In this document: positions 37,612 through 49,900 of the stretch, in pieces
How the letters are laid out: each line of letters opens with the position of its first letter
Numbering within the stretch: position 1 is the first letter of the stretch
Origin: Oceanobacillus limi
GTDB taxonomy: Bacteria; Bacillota; Bacilli; Bacillales; Amphibacillaceae
Reading direction: 5' to 3'
Assembly: GCF_900111445.1 (NCBI RefSeq)
Contig: NZ_FOHE01000011.1
Span: 62,001-126,000, forward strand
Length of the DNA stretch: 64,000 nucleotides
Program-made: the position numbers and the translations under genes
Notes under the pieces: model-generated
The model's database searches: none
What the model was told of the DNA's origin: nothing
Seen by the model: the letters and a program-made list of their open reading frames with translations, nothing else

Positions 37612-38718
37612 ATGTACAAGCAGTTATCCAATCAAATGTTAAGATGCCTCATCGTCATAGGAATTAGTTTCGGTTGCTATTTTTTGTTCGTATACACTTT
37701 CATGTATACCTATCCATTCATCATTGCAATTGGTATCTCTATACTTATCAATCCAATGGTGACGGTACTGGAAAGAAAAGCAAAATTACCTCGTAGCTTA
37801 GCAACAGTTACTGTTATCATATTTATTTTTGTTATTCTTTTAGGAACTGTATTTCTTATTATTTCTGAAGTAGTTCAAGGTACATTGTATTTAGCCGATA
37901 TAATCCCAACCTATTTTGAAACGTTTGTCGGAATTATCGAGTCATTCGTTTATGATAAAGTACTTCCTTTATATCAATCGATAACTTCTTACATTCATAC
38001 ATTACAACCAGCACAGCAGGAAACTATTGTTGAAAACATACAAAGTTTTTTAGGATACATTACTACTACAGGGACAGCAGCACTACAAAGTTTTTTCTTA
38101 AATATTCCATCACTCATTTTACTATTACCAAATTCATTAACAATTTTTATCTTTATTATCTTAGCAACTTTTTTTATTACAAAAGACTTGGAGCGGCTTA
38201 GGCATACTGGAAAACGAGTCATCCCTGAAAAATTACACAATTACTATCATGACCTAGCCGCTCACCTAAAAAATGCTTTCGGTGGTTACTTTAAGGCGCA
38301 ATTAATCCTTATTAGTATTTCAACATGTATTACTTTTTTCGGACTATTGATTCTTAATGTAGAACATGCTTTAACCATAACATTCCTAGCAGCAATTTTC
38401 GATATACTACCATTTATTGGTACTGGGATAATTTTTATTCCTTGGATTTTATTTACTTTTGTAACTGGGAACTATTGGTTAACAATAAGTATTTCGATAC
38501 TTTTTAGTCTAATTATTATTGTTCGGCAAATTTTAGAACCAAAAATTCTATCAGATAGCATCGGTGTAAATCCACTCTTTGGATTATTTGTTGTTTTTAT
38601 TAGTATCCAAATTTGGGGCGTTATTGGGATATTGATTGCACCATTATTAATGATTTTTTCTTATGTACTCGTGCAATCACGTACATTGTCAAGAGTTTGG
38701 GAATTTATTAAAGGTTAG
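37612..38718 (+). CDS. ytvI: Sporulation integral membrane protein YtvI (AI-2E transporter family)
   Basis: 368-residue polytopic protein with about seven to eight helices. It shows the AI-2E/PerM signatures: ITFLAAIFDILPFIGTGIIFIPW and a late RQILEPKILSDSIGVNPLF. Position divergent from citZ matches B. subtilis ytvI. Its stop is six bases from the convergent fxsA stop, with no terminator visible between them. Confidence 0.9.
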   Translation: MYKQLSNQMLRCLIVIGISFGCYFLFVYTFMYTYPFIIAIGISILINPMVTVLERKAKLPRSLATVTVIIFIFVILLGTVFLIISEVVQGTLYLADIIPTYFETFVGIIESFVYDKVLPLYQSITSYIHTLQPAQQETIVENIQSFLGYITTTGTAALQSFFLNIPSLILLLPNSLTIFIFIILATFFITKDLERLRHTGKRVIPEKLHNYYHDLAAHLKNAFGGYFKAQLILISISTCITFFGLLILNVEHALTITFLAAIFDILPFIGTGIIFIPWILFTFVTGNYWLTISISILFSLIIIVRQILEPKILSDSIGVNPLFGLFVVFISIQIWGVIGILIAPLLMIFSYVLVQSRTLSRVWEFIKG

Positions 38719-38724
38719 CCTAAT

Positions 38725-39114
38725 TCACCACTTTCGATATATAACAACATCCTTATCCATTAGTCGCTTAATAAGCTTTTGTAGTACACCTTTAAAAACC
38801 CCTCTTGTCCCAGGTAATACTAAAATAAACCCTGCAATATCTGTGATAAATCCAGGTGTAAATAAAAATACACCACCAACAAAAATACAGATTCCATCAA
38901 GAATTTCTTCAGCTGGAACCTGACCGTAATTCATGGATTGTTGTGCTCGTTGCCACGTTTCTATTCCTTGTTGTCTAGCTAAAGCTAAACCTACAATTCC
39001 TGTTAGTAGAATGAGTCCAACAACCCACCACGGTCCGATCATTCCTCCTGCCCAAATGAAAACTCCAATCTCAAGGGCTGGTATAATAAGAAATGCTATT
39101 AATAACCAACGCAT
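38725..39114 (-). CDS. fxsA: FxsA-family membrane protein
   Basis: 129-residue membrane protein of the FxsA family (YtzA in B. subtilis). Three to four helices, with PALEIGVFIWAG near the N-terminus and the GGVFLFTPGFITDIAGFILVLPGTR motif. E. coli FxsA relieves phage T7 exclusion by F; the Bacillus role is unknown. Probably follows pyk in the chromosome order accDA-pfkA-pyk-fxsA. Confidence 0.93.
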   Translation of the reverse strand: MRWLLIAFLIIPALEIGVFIWAGGMIGPWWVVGLILLTGIVGLALARQQGIETWQRAQQSMNYGQVPAEEILDGICIFVGGVFLFTPGFITDIAGFILVLPGTRGVFKGVLQKLIKRLMDKDVVIYRKW

Positions 39115-39208
39115 GTAACCCCTCCATTATTATGAATTTGAATATGTAAGACATTTTTTGTTGGAATAAATGATGCTTTACATCTTTGTTATAAGTTTCC
39201 GAGTGAGG

Positions 39209-39252
39209 ATTCCTTCCCTTCATTTAGGCTTTCATCTCTGTTATGAAGGAAT
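39209..39252. repeat. Inverted repeat between fxsA and pyk
   Basis: ATTCCTTC at 39209-39216 and GAAGGAAT at 39245-39252. It lies between the pyk terminator and fxsA and could be a weak hairpin or an operator. Confidence 0.35.
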
Positions 39253-39305
39253 GCGTGACGTTTACTTTCTCTTTACTTAGATCTAATATTCAGAATTTAC
39301 ACCTA

Positions 39306-39336
39306 TAAAAAAGAAGGGGATTCCCCCTCTTTTTTA
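39306..39336. terminator. Terminator of pfkA-pyk
   Basis: AAAAAAGAGGGG..CCCCTTCTTTTTT stem with a U-run, 43 bp after the pyk stop. Confidence 0.88.
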
Positions 39337-39378
39337 GTTAACACTGTACATTATGCTTTAGAAGCTATAGGTACTTCC

Positions 39379-41139
39379 TTATAGAACACTAGCATGGCCT
39401 TTATAAATATCACCTTTACTACCATCTATTGTAATGTCTTCTCCATCTGTTAACTGATCAACAATACCTTTAGCACCAACAATTACCGGAATTCCCAGGC
39501 TTAAACCAACTACTGCAGCGTGTGAAGTTAGCCCACCTTCTTCCGTAACAATTCCACTTGCTTTTTCAATTGCTGGCATCATATCACGGTCTGTACCATA
39601 CGTTACAATAATATCACCAGTTTCAACATTTTTTACTGCCTCTTCAGCGTTTCTAACAATGACAGCTTTTCCATATGCGCTCTTCTTTCCTACTCCTTGC
39701 CCTTTTGCAACCACGTCACCAATTACATGGACTTTCATTAAGTTAGTCGTTCCGCTTTCTCCAACTGGAACACCCGCCGTAATAATGACACGACTACCTC
39801 TTCTGAATAGGTTCGCACTAATACCAGTTTCAACTGCAACATCAAGCATTTCGTCGGTTGTCGTTGCTCTTCCACCCATTACAGCATGTACACCCCAAAC
39901 AAGCGATAATTGACGGTTTACTTGATCTGAAAATGTAACAGCAACAATTGGTGCTTTGGGGCGATATTTGGAAATCATGCGTGCTGTATGACCGCTTTCA
40001 GTTGGTGTAATAATTGCATCAACACCTAAATTCATTGCTGTATGAGATACCGATTGACTTATCGCATCTGTTATTGTCATATCAACGGATTCAGATCGAA
40101 TTTTTAAAATTGTCTCATGATCAAGGCCTGTCTCTGTCTTCACTGCTATATTATTCATTGTCTGAACAGATTCAACTGGATAATTACCAGCTGCTGTTTC
40201 ACCGGATAACATAATCGCATCTGTTCCATCGAAAATTGCATTAGCAACATCAGAAGCCTCTGCTCTCGTTGGTCTTGGATTGCGCTGCATAGAATCTAGC
40301 ATTTGCGTAGCAGTTATGACAGGTTTTCCTGCGATATTACATTTCCTAATCAATTCTTTTTGAACTAATGGAACATCTTCTGCTGGGATTTCGACACCTA
40401 AATCTCCACGTGCCACCATGAGACCATCACTAACCTCAAGGATGCCATCAATATTATCAACACCCTCTTGATTCTCAATCTTAGGAATTATTTTAATGTG
40501 CTCTGCATTATGTTTTTCTAAAAGCTCTTTAATATCTAATACATCCGAAGGGCGCCGTACAAATGAAGCGGCAATAAAATCTACATTTTGTTCGATACCA
40601 AATACGATATCATTGGCATCTTTTTCTGTAATACCAGGTAGATTCACCTTAACGTTTGGTACATTTACACCTTTTTTATTTTTAATTGTACCAGAATTCA
40701 ATGGCACGGTTTTAATTTCCTTGTTTGTATGATCAATTTCTACTACTTCTAATTCAATTAAACCATCATCTAATAATATTTTTGAACCCTCATGAACATC
40801 ATCAATTAAACCTTCATACGTTACCGAGAAGCGTTCCGCTGTACCTTCAACTTCTTTCATGGACACATATACAGGTTGTCCTTCTACAAGCTCTGCTTGC
40901 CCATCCTTAAACGTACCAGTTCTAATTTCGGGACCTTTTGTATCCAAAAGAATAGCTACCGTTTCTCCAGCTTTTTTAGCCGCTTCTCGAATATTTTTAA
41001 TACGAGCACCATGCTCGTCAAAATCTCCGTGTGAAAAGTTCAAACGCGCTACATTCATTCCCGCTCCAATCAACTGCTCTAACGTTTCAACGGATTCCGA
41101 AGCCGGACCAATTGTACATACAATTTTGGTTTTTCTCAT
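39379..41139 (-). CDS. pyk: Pyruvate kinase with C-terminal PEP-utiliser domain
   Basis: 586-residue glycolytic enzyme. [14 protein letters not shown] starts the barrel; [15 protein letters not shown] and [16 protein letters not shown] hold catalytic lysine and metal residues. The last 110 residues form the extra PEP-utiliser-like domain of Bacillus pyruvate kinases ([18 protein letters not shown] .. [11 protein letters not shown]). Follows pfkA by 63 bp in one operon. Confidence 0.97.
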   Translation of the reverse strand: MRKTKIVCTIGPASESVETLEQLIGAGMNVARLNFSHGDFDEHGARIKNIREAAKKAGETVAILLDTKGPEIRTGTFKDGQAELVEGQPVYVSMKEVEGTAERFSVTYEGLIDDVHEGSKILLDDGLIELEVVEIDHTNKEIKTVPLNSGTIKNKKGVNVPNVKVNLPGITEKDANDIVFGIEQNVDFIAASFVRRPSDVLDIKELLEKHNAEHIKIIPKIENQEGVDNIDGILEVSDGLMVARGDLGVEIPAEDVPLVQKELIRKCNIAGKPVITATQMLDSMQRNPRPTRAEASDVANAIFDGTDAIMLSGETAAGNYPVESVQTMNNIAVKTETGLDHETILKIRSESVDMTITDAISQSVSHTAMNLGVDAIITPTESGHTARMISKYRPKAPIVAVTFSDQVNRQLSLVWGVHAVMGGRATTTDEMLDVAVETGISANLFRRGSRVIITAGVPVGESGTTNLMKVHVIGDVVAKGQGVGKKSAYGKAVIVRNAEEAVKNVETGDIIVTYGTDRDMMPAIEKASGIVTEEGGLTSHAAVVGLSLGIPVIVGAKGIVDQLTDGEDITIDGSKGDIYKGHASVL

Positions 41140-41202
41140 TAATAATTCCTCCTACATTATAAATCAAATGAAAATAAATCTATCTATTTCATGTCAAAAA
41201 AG

Positions 41203-42162
<960 letters not shown>

Positions 42163-42220
42163 TTAATAATCACCTCAAGTTGCTGATATTCTATATTATC
42201 CAGTATTAGTATGTACTCCT

Positions 42221-42278
42221 GCTTAAAAATTAAGCATGTCAGACCAAAACCGGTTCTAGATAAGGATACCTCCTTATC
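42221..42278 (-). promoter_or_regulatory. Two hairpins in the pfkA leader
   Basis: GATAAGGA-TACC-TCCTTATC (42259-42278) and GCTTAA-AAA-TTAAGC (42221-42235) lie between the predicted promoter and the gene. Neither is followed by a U-run. They could affect stability or bind a regulator. Confidence 0.5.
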
Positions 42279-42279
42279 C

Positions 42280-42308
42280 AAGATAATCGTAAAAACGTAA
42301 AATATCAA
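42280..42308 (-). promoter_or_regulatory. Predicted pfkA promoter
   Basis: Minus-strand TTGATA (42303-42308), 17-bp spacer, TATCTT (42280-42285). It would give a leader of about 110 nt. Confidence 0.55.
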
Positions 42309-42458
42309 TTAAAAACAATGGATTGAATAATAATTTTTAATTATGTTTTACTTATTGATGCACCAACGTTTAAACAGTATATTCCATTTAAAATGTAACA
42401 TACTTATTAACCGAGAATTTCCCTTATGTAAAATTCCTAAAATTTACATAAAAATGAA

Positions 42459-42493
42459 AATAATCATGAGGGTTGCGAACCCACATGATTATT
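42459..42493 (-). terminator. Terminator of accDA
   Basis: AATAATCATG/CATGATTATT arms enclosing a GGGTT/AACCC inner stem, followed by TTTTCATTTTT on the minus strand. Confidence 0.88.
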
Positions 42494-42495
42494 CC

Positions 42496-43452
42496 CTATA
42501 GTTCCATATAATCTCCAATTTGTTTATATTTTTCCCATCTTTTCTCAAGTAATACATCAGCTTTAACATTTATTAATTCATTGAGTGATTCTTCTAGAAC
42601 CTTATTAATGTTAACTGCTTGTTCCTTAATATTACGATGTGCTCCACCTTTTGGTTCAGCAATTATCTCATCGATAACACCTAAATCATATAAATCAGGT
42701 GCTGTAATTTTCATCGTTTCGGCAGCCTTCTGAGCAAGACTTGAGTCCTTCCACAATAATGCAGCCGCCCCTTCAGGAGAAATAACAGAGTAAGTCGAAT
42801 TTTCAAGCATGTGGATACGATCACCAACCCCTAATGCTAATGCTCCACCACTTCCACCTTCGCCAATTACAATACAGATAATTGGTACACTCAGACCAGC
42901 CATTTCCATTAAATTTCTAGCAATCGCCTCACTTTGACCGCGTTCTTCTGATTCCTTGCCTGGGTCTGCTCCCTTCGTATCAATAAATGTAATGATTGGA
43001 CGATTAAATTTCTCAGCTTGCTTCATATGACGTAACGCTTTTCGATAACCTTCAGGGTGTGGCATTCCAAAGTTTCTCCGAAGATTTTCCTTTGTATTTT
43101 TTCCGCGTTGATGTCCAACGATAGTCACAGGGGTATCACGATAAAAAGCAATACCTGATACAATTGCCTCATCGTCTCCAAAAGAACGATCCCCATGAAA
43201 CTCAACAAAATCCGTAAATAACTCCGCGATATAGTCTAATGTTGTTGGACGTTCTTGATGTCTTGCCATTTGTACACGTTGCCATGGTTTTAAATTCCCA
43301 TATATATCATCTTCTAAAGTGGCTAAACGTTTTTCTAATGTGGTAATCTCCTCGGATAGATCAATATCACTTTCACTAGTAAATTTCTTCAATTCTGCAA
43401 TCTTCTCTTTTAAATTTACAATAGGTTTCTCAAACTCTAGTACCTGTTTCAT
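42496..43452 (-). CDS. accA: Acetyl-CoA carboxylase carboxyltransferase subunit alpha
   Basis: 318-residue subunit that with AccD transfers carboxyl from biotin to acetyl-CoA, making malonyl-CoA for fatty acid synthesis. [20 protein letters not shown] and [16 protein letters not shown] form the crotonase-fold CoA/oxyanion regions. Start overlaps the accD stop (ATGA), indicating translational coupling. Confidence 0.97.
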   Translation of the reverse strand: MKQVLEFEKPIVNLKEKIAELKKFTSESDIDLSEEITTLEKRLATLEDDIYGNLKPWQRVQMARHQERPTTLDYIAELFTDFVEFHGDRSFGDDEAIVSGIAFYRDTPVTIVGHQRGKNTKENLRRNFGMPHPEGYRKALRHMKQAEKFNRPIITFIDTKGADPGKESEERGQSEAIARNLMEMAGLSVPIICIVIGEGGSGGALALGVGDRIHMLENSTYSVISPEGAAALLWKDSSLAQKAAETMKITAPDLYDLGVIDEIIAEPKGGAHRNIKEQAVNINKVLEESLNELINVKADVLLEKRWEKYKQIGDYMEL

Positions 43453-44309
43453 GAAGAGCTCCCACCCTTCTGATGGATTTTCAATATCTTGACAAATAGT
43501 TGTTTTAAATCATGACGATTAACTACTTGGTCTAACTGCCCATGTTTAAATAAGAACTCAGCAGTTTGAAAATCATCTGGAAGTTTTTCTCTTGTAGTTT
43601 GCTCAATAATCCGTCTACCAGCAAATCCTATTAAAGCCCCTGGTTCAGCAAAATTGTAATCACCTAAGGATGCAAAGCTTGCTGAAACTCCACCAGTAGT
43701 TGGATGCGTCATGACAGAAATCATTAATCCACCAGCATCAGAGAAACGTTTGATTGCAACAGATGTTTTTGACATTTGCATGAGGCTCAACACACCCTCT
43801 TGCATTCTTGCTCCACCAGAAGCAGTAAATATGATGAATGGTAGGGATTGCTCTTTAGCGTTTTCAATTGCACGGGCTATTTTCTCTCCCATTACAGAAC
43901 CCATACTTCCCATTCGGAAGCTGGCATCCATTACAGCAAAGGCAGTAGCTTGTCCCTCAATCGTACCTTTTCCTGTTACAACCCCTTCATTTAGACCTGT
44001 TTTCAAACGATCTTTTTCTAGCTTTTCTTCATAACCTGGAAAATTAAGAGGATTAGTAGGTGCTAATCCACCATCCCATTCTTCAAATGTTCCTTCGTCA
44101 AATAAACTATCGATTCTTTCCCAGGCTGTTAATTGATGATGGTGCCCACAATTCGGGCAAACATTTAAGTTTTTGTTCATTTCTTTTCGGTAAAATATTT
44201 TGTAGCAATTGCTACACTTTTTCATGAGCCCTTCTGGTATATCTGATTTCACTTGTTCGCTTGGTACCGATGCATATTTCCTTTTTTTAGTAAAAAGGTC
44301 TTTAAGCAA
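43449..44309 (-). CDS. accD: Acetyl-CoA carboxylase carboxyltransferase subunit beta
   Basis: 286-residue partner of AccA. N-terminal four-cysteine zinc ribbon ([20 protein letters not shown] plus PNC), then the crotonase-like core with [19 protein letters not shown] and [13 protein letters not shown]. First gene of accDA; the GntR regulator gene lies 121 bp upstream. A perfect CGATCGATCG palindrome sits at 44339-44348 in the gap. Confidence 0.97.
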   Translation of the reverse strand: MLKDLFTKKRKYASVPSEQVKSDIPEGLMKKCSNCYKIFYRKEMNKNLNVCPNCGHHHQLTAWERIDSLFDEGTFEEWDGGLAPTNPLNFPGYEEKLEKDRLKTGLNEGVVTGKGTIEGQATAFAVMDASFRMGSMGSVMGEKIARAIENAKEQSLPFIIFTASGGARMQEGVLSLMQMSKTSVAIKRFSDAGGLMISVMTHPTTGGVSASFASLGDYNFAEPGALIGFAGRRIIEQTTREKLPDDFQTAEFLFKHGQLDQVVNRHDLKQLFVKILKIHQKGGSSS

Positions 44310-44430
44310 GGTAACTCCCCCTTTTTTCGGAACGACCGCGATCGATCGGTTTTTTCATTCAGAAGTGTTGAAACTCTACTTACTATATCGAATCCAATAT
44401 AAAAAAGGTGTCATAAAGAGTCGATAAAAA

Positions 44431-45057
44431 TTATTTTATAATAACTGTATCCTCAAATAGGGATTCAATGGATGGATACTTCCTAGTTCTAAATATATTT
44501 ATTAGTTCAACATAAAATTTTTGATCATAATAATGTGCATCCATTGTATGTGAATACTCTTCCATTAACCTCCATATCCGGGTTAATAAAAGGTTCTCTG
44601 TTTTAGTAAATAAATACGTAAAATAGGTAAGATGTTGCTTTTTCATGTCATCAGATAGATCCGTTGTTAGCTTTTCAAGTTCATTAATATTCTGATCCGT
44701 AAGACGTTCATAGGCCATTTTAGCAGCTTCTTTTTCTAGCTTCTTCTTCGTTTGTAATAAATCATTCCTTGTAGACGTTTCTTGTAAAATAAAAGATGCT
44801 AAAACCTCAACCGATTGGTAGGGACGATATGCACTTAGAAATGTTCCTTCACCATGCTTTGTCTCAATTAAACCCAACAGTTCCATCGCACGTAAAGCTT
44901 CTCTAACTGACGACCTCCCCGCACCTAACTTTTCAGAGAGCTCGCGTTCTGATGGCAATTTATCACCAGTTTTTAGCTTATTTTCATCAATTAACTTACG
45001 TATTTCCTGTAGAACTTCCTGATATACCTTTTGCTTCGGTGACATGGACACAGCCAT
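44431..45057 (-). CDS. GntR-family transcriptional regulator (FadR type)
   Basis: 208-residue regulator. The winged helix (about 8-75) has GDKLPSERELSEKLGAGRSSVREALRAMELLGLIE, typical of the FadR subgroup; the C-terminal helical domain (about 85-208) is shorter and less canonical than FCD domains, without obvious metal histidines. It lies between the malic enzyme and accDA genes on the same strand, 45 bp after the former. A matching palindrome at the malic enzyme promoter suggests control of this set, perhaps including itself. Confidence 0.88.
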   Translation of the reverse strand: MAVSMSPKQKVYQEVLQEIRKLIDENKLKTGDKLPSERELSEKLGAGRSSVREALRAMELLGLIETKHGEGTFLSAYRPYQSVEVLASFILQETSTRNDLLQTKKKLEKEAAKMAYERLTDQNINELEKLTTDLSDDMKKQHLTYFTYLFTKTENLLLTRIWRLMEEYSHTMDAHYYDQKFYVELINIFRTRKYPSIESLFEDTVIIK

Positions 45058-45102
45058 GATCCACTCCTTTACACCTATATTACCGTATATAGGATTTGAC
45101 CA

Positions 45103-46335
45103 TTAATTTTCTATTTTCGTTAATTTTCTTGTTTTCTCAGCTATTTCTTCTGGATCAACTTGGATGCGAGCAACCCCAGACTCCATCGCAGCCTTTGCAA
45201 CACTAGAAGCTACGAGCGGTGCGACACGCGCATCAAACGGGGCAGGAATTACATAATCCGGATTGATATCTGCTTCACTAATAAGGGAAGCAATAGCTTC
45301 AGCTGCAGCAACTTTCATCTTCTCGTTAATTCTAGTCGCCCGAACATCTAATGCCCCACGAAAAATACCTGGAAAGGCTAAAACATTATTCACCTGATTA
45401 GGAAAATCTGATCTTCCTGTTCCAATTACCTTTGCACCAGCTTCTTTCGCATCATCTGGCATGATTTCAGGATCCGGATTTGCCATTGCAAAGATGATAG
45501 GATCCTCGTTCATTTTTTGTACCATTTCTTTTGTTAAGGCTCCACCTACAGAAACACCAATAAACACATCTGCATCTTCAAGCATTTCTTCAAGGCTTCC
45601 TTCTTTTTTATCTAAATTTGTAAATTTAGCAACCTGATCTTTCACGTCATTCATTCCGTAAGGTCTTCCTTCAAAAATAGCACCTCTTGAGTCACACATA
45701 ACCATATCACGGACACCGAAATGATATAATAATTTAATAATAGCAATTCCTGCAGCTCCAGCACCGTTTGCGACTACTTTTATATCCGAGAAAGATTTCC
45801 CTACTAACTTCAATGAATTAATTAATCCAGCAACTGTTACGATTGCCGTACCATGCTGATCATCATGAAAGATTGGAATATTGGTTTCTTTTTTTAAGCG
45901 ATCTTCAATAATAAAACAATTTGGCGCAGCAATATCCTCCAAGTTTACTCCACCAAATGTAGGCTCCATCAATTTAACTGTTCGTACGATCTCCTCTACA
46001 TTATGTGTGTCTAAACAAATTGGAAATGAATCTACTCCAGCAAAACTCTTAAATAGAACGGATTTCCCTTCCATAACTGGTAATGCCGCTTCAGGCCCAA
46101 TGTTTCCAAGTCCTAATACTGCCGAACCATCACTTACTACTGCAACCATATTTCCTTTCATTGTATAATCGTAAACTGTTTCCTTACGATCGTGTATTTC
46201 CTTACAAGGTTCGGCAACACCAGGGGAATATGCTAGACTGAGTTCTTTTGCATTTCGAACTGGTACCTTTGATTGGGTCGATAATTTACCTTTATTGACT
46301 TTGTGCATTTGTAATGCTTCATCACGTAAATTCAC
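45103..46335 (-). CDS. ytsJ: NAD(P)-dependent malic enzyme (YtsJ-like)
   Basis: 410-residue bacterial short-form malic enzyme that decarboxylates malate to pyruvate. YSPGVAEPCKEI, the DDQHGTA metal/substrate motif and Rossmann GAGAAGIAI are present. GTG start at 46335 preceded by AAAGGAGAG. In B. subtilis ytsJ also lies between dnaE and accD and makes NADPH. Operator palindrome just after the promoter. Confidence 0.94.
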   Translation of the reverse strand: MNLRDEALQMHKVNKGKLSTQSKVPVRNAKELSLAYSPGVAEPCKEIHDRKETVYDYTMKGNMVAVVSDGSAVLGLGNIGPEAALPVMEGKSVLFKSFAGVDSFPICLDTHNVEEIVRTVKLMEPTFGGVNLEDIAAPNCFIIEDRLKKETNIPIFHDDQHGTAIVTVAGLINSLKLVGKSFSDIKVVANGAGAAGIAIIKLLYHFGVRDMVMCDSRGAIFEGRPYGMNDVKDQVAKFTNLDKKEGSLEEMLEDADVFIGVSVGGALTKEMVQKMNEDPIIFAMANPDPEIMPDDAKEAGAKVIGTGRSDFPNQVNNVLAFPGIFRGALDVRATRINEKMKVAAAEAIASLISEADINPDYVIPAPFDARVAPLVASSVAKAAMESGVARIQVDPEEIAEKTRKLTKIEN

Positions 46336-46381
46336 TTTATTCTCTCCTTTTGCAGTAGAAGGTATAATTTATGATAAATAG

Positions 46382-46394
46382 GTGGTCAGACCAC
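46382..46394 (-). promoter_or_regulatory. FadR/GntR-type operator at the malic enzyme promoter
   Basis: Perfect odd palindrome GTGGTC-A-GACCAC, containing TGGTNNNACCA, the consensus core of FadR-subfamily GntR regulators. It lies about 5-17 bp downstream of the expected transcription start, a repressing position. Confidence 0.75.
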
Positions 46395-46405
46395 TTAACT
46401 ATTAC

Positions 46406-46433
46406 ATTATAACAGATCAAAAACGTCTGTAAA
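46406..46433 (-). promoter_or_regulatory. Predicted promoter of the malic enzyme operon
   Basis: Minus-strand TTTACA (46428-46433), 16-bp spacer, TATAAT (46406-46411). Confidence 0.65.
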
Positions 46434-46596
46434 GTATAGACAATTTGCCTCTTTAAAAATAGCCGTATTCGCATTTTTTGCTGCGCATTATGTATATACT
46501 GCGACGCAACTTTTGGTTTCACCCAATGGAAGTATTGTTAGAAAGTCGCTACGTCAGATGTTCACTTTCCGCGGATTGCCTGAGCCTAAATATAAA

Positions 46597-46835
46597 GGAA
46601 TGAGGTTCCACTTCGTCATTGATGAGGATCGAGGTTCCGCTAAATCACAAAAATACCGCCCAAACCAGGTGTATGAGGATCCTCGTTCCTCTATTAGTCA
46701 TAAATCAGTGTAAATTATACTAAATATAGGTGAATAAAGGAATGAGGATCCAAAACCATGCTCCGAAAGAATGATATCGGCGATTTAGCGGAATGAGGAT
46801 CCACCTCGTCATTGATGAGGATCGTGATTCCGCTA
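46597..46835. repeat. Cluster of hairpin repeats with GGAATGAGGATCC arms
   Basis: Two roughly 50-bp units (46597-46646 and 46790-46839) are about 88 percent identical. The second forms a 17-bp stem with two mismatches (46786-46802 with 46819-46835). Extra arms occur at 46672-46694 (palindrome GAGGATCCTC) and 46738-46751. Apparent reading frames through it have no ribosome binding site. A family of intergenic palindromic repeats is likely. Confidence 0.7.
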
Positions 46836-46988
46836 TTTCGACCCAATGGTGGTCAAATGAATCCTGCTTTCTCCCATTGGCGGATTACGTATTCCACCAT
46901 CAGCTTCATTTTTGAGTACATTTCTTACGTCGCATAATACATCTACTACGTATCAACATGAAAAAGCAAATCGTTTTGAAAACATTGT

Positions 46989-49900
46989 TTATTTTTCTAA
47001 AACAACACTACTTCTTCCAAATTTTTTATTTAATGCCTGTAAGCAGGCGTAACTTGGATCGACATTATAGTCGTAGGATAATTGATAGGTTCTCTTTTGT
47101 TCTTCTTGGTAAATAATAATCGGAGTATTACCAGGGTATTCCTGAGCTAGTCCTTGTATGAATGACAAAGCATCTTTTTTCGTTTGTTCGGTTAATTTGA
47201 TAAATAAGCGCTTTTGCACATTTGTTGCAAGCTTGTCCCTATTAAACTTAACAACCTCTGATAGAATCCACTGTAGCTTACCATTTCTTTCTTCTATCTT
47301 ACCCGAAAAAACAATTATTACCTCTTCAGCTAACCAACGGTTTATTGTACGATAAGTATCTGGGAACACAACTGCATCCATTTCACCTGACTCATCACCA
47401 AGTGTTACAAACGCCATTTGGTCACCTCTTTTGGTACGAATAGCCTTAATTGCTTGTACAATTGCTACACCTCTTACATGTTTCTTCCCTACTAGACGCT
47501 TCGATTGATCTAATGAAACAAACCCATTCTTTCGTAATAGAACACGCTCATCTTTTAAAGGATGACTAGAGATATAGACCCCTAATAGGTCTTTTTCATC
47601 GGACAATTTTTTCATCTGACTAAAATCTTCTATATCTACATAGTTTACATCTAGCTCCAATTGATCCTGAAAAAGACTTGGTTGATCAGAGAATTCCTTA
47701 AACAATTCACCCTGTTCAATTGCTTGATCAATAGAAGCTAATAGACTTGCTCGATTACTATACGTATCATCAAAAGCACCAGCCATTATCAGCTGTTCTA
47801 TAGTAGACCTGTTAATCGCTTTCTGTGAAACTCGCAGGCAAAAATCAAACAGATTTTTAAATGGACCACCATTTTTACGTTCTTGAATAATTTCTTTGAT
47901 TACCTGATTGCCAATTCCCTTAATCGCGAGTAACCCCATTCGAATACCATTATCTTCAACAGCGTACTTACCGTAACTTCTATTAATGTTTGGAGCAAAT
48001 ATAGGAATACCTAGATTTTTCATTTCGTTCACATACACATGTATTTTATCGTGTTGATTGACAATGGAACTTAATAATTCCGCATAAAAATTCTTCGGAT
48101 AATGTGCTTTTAAGTAAGATAACTGATACGCAATTTTACTATAAGCAACGGCGTGGCTTTTAGGAAAGCCATAGTTCGAAAACTTAACAATCCAGGCAAA
48201 TAATTCTTCACTAACTTCCCTTGTATATCCGTTCTTTAAACATCCTTGTATAAAGAGTTGCTTTTGTTCTTCCATAATCGCCTGTTGTTTTTTACTAACC
48301 GCTCTCCGTAATATGTCTGCCTCTCCGTAGGAATACCCTGCAATACGATTAGCAATCTGCATAATCTGCTCTTGATAAATAAGTACACCAAAAGTAGACT
48401 CCAAGATGGATTTTAAGTCAGGATGAGGGAACGTCGTTGCTTTTCGCTGATGTTTCCTATCGATATATACAGAAATAAATTCCATCGGTCCAGGTCGATA
48501 TAATGCATTAACGGCAACGATATCGTCAAACGAAGTTGGTTTTAGACGCGTTAATACTTGTTTCATCCCCTCAGATTCCAACTGAAATATCCCATTTGTT
48601 AGTCCCGCTTGTAATAATCGAAATGTCTCACCGTCGTTCTCGGGAAATTCCTCTAAACTTATCGTTTCCTTTTCCGTGTAGGAAATAGATTGTAAAATGC
48701 GTTCCAGTAATGTTAGGTTGCGCAATCCCAAAAAATCAATTTTCAATAACCCAATTGACTCTAGGTCTGTCATCGTAAATTGGGTTAGACTCGTTTCATT
48801 TGTCCCAACCGTCAAGGGAACATGTTCGATAAGTGGCTGTTCACTGATCACAACCCCTGCTGCGTGTGTAGAAATGTGTCTTGGTAACCCTTCTAAAACA
48901 ACAGCAATTTGGAATAATGTCTTTAGTTTTTCTGAGTGCTTTATATAATTCTTTAACTCTTCGGAAGCTTTCACATGTTCTACTAATGTCTTAGATGACT
49001 GCGTTGGGATCTCTTTTAAAATAAAATAGGCATCTTGTTGGTCAACATCTAAACTCTTGATTAACTCTCGTACAAGAGAGCGTGCGGCATATGTTCCAAA
49101 CGTGATAATTTGGGCAACATGTGCTTGCCCATATTTACGACGCACATATTCAATTACTTCATCACGCCGCTGATCAGAAAAATCGATATCAATATCCGGC
49201 ATGGTAACTCGCTCAGGATTTAAGAAACGTTCAAATAATAAATCATGTTTCATTGGATCGACGTCAGTTATACCTAAAACAAACGCAACAATTGAACCAG
49301 CAGACGATCCCCTCCCAGGTCCAACCACAATGTTATTTTCCTTTGCATACTTAATAAAATCCCAAACTATTAAAAAGTAGTCACTAAAATCCATTGATTG
49401 AATGACTTCCAACTCATAATTTAGTCGATTCGTAACGTGTTCGTCTACCACTTCATACCTTTGTTCAAGGTTTTGCCAACAAATTTTTTCCAGATAGGCA
49501 TGCGCAGAGACTTCCTCTGGAACTGGATAGGCAGGTATCATACGCTTCTCAAAATCGAAGCTTAATTCACATTTCTTTGCTATATTACCGGATTCTAGTA
49601 CTACTTCCTTCCATGAATCATGAAACACTTGCTCCATCTCTAGTGACGAACGGAGGTGATGTTGCTTTTTTGTAGGTTTAGCATGTTCGATGGACCACTG
49701 CTTTCCATGCTTTAATGCTTGCAAGCAGTCAAATGCAATATCCTCATTTTCATTTAAATAACATACATCATTAATGGCAACTGCTTTCGTCTGGTATAAT
49801 TCACAATAGGCTTTTGTTGCATTATGAATTGCATGGTCATTCTCTTCCCCATGATCTTCCACTCCTAAGTAAAAATCCCCAGGAGCAAACATCGCTTCCC

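Noticed and set aside
44339-44348. CGATCGATCG palindrome before accD as a second GntR operator
   Set aside because: It is a perfect 10-mer but lacks the TGGTNNNACCA core, so no link to the regulator can be claimed.
46337-46522. Small minus-strand frame upstream of the malic enzyme
   Set aside because: It covers the promoter and operator of ytsJ and has no ribosome binding site or homology that I recognise.
46513-46713. Short plus-strand reading frame in the hairpin repeat region
   Set aside because: It runs through palindromic repeats and has no ribosome binding site.
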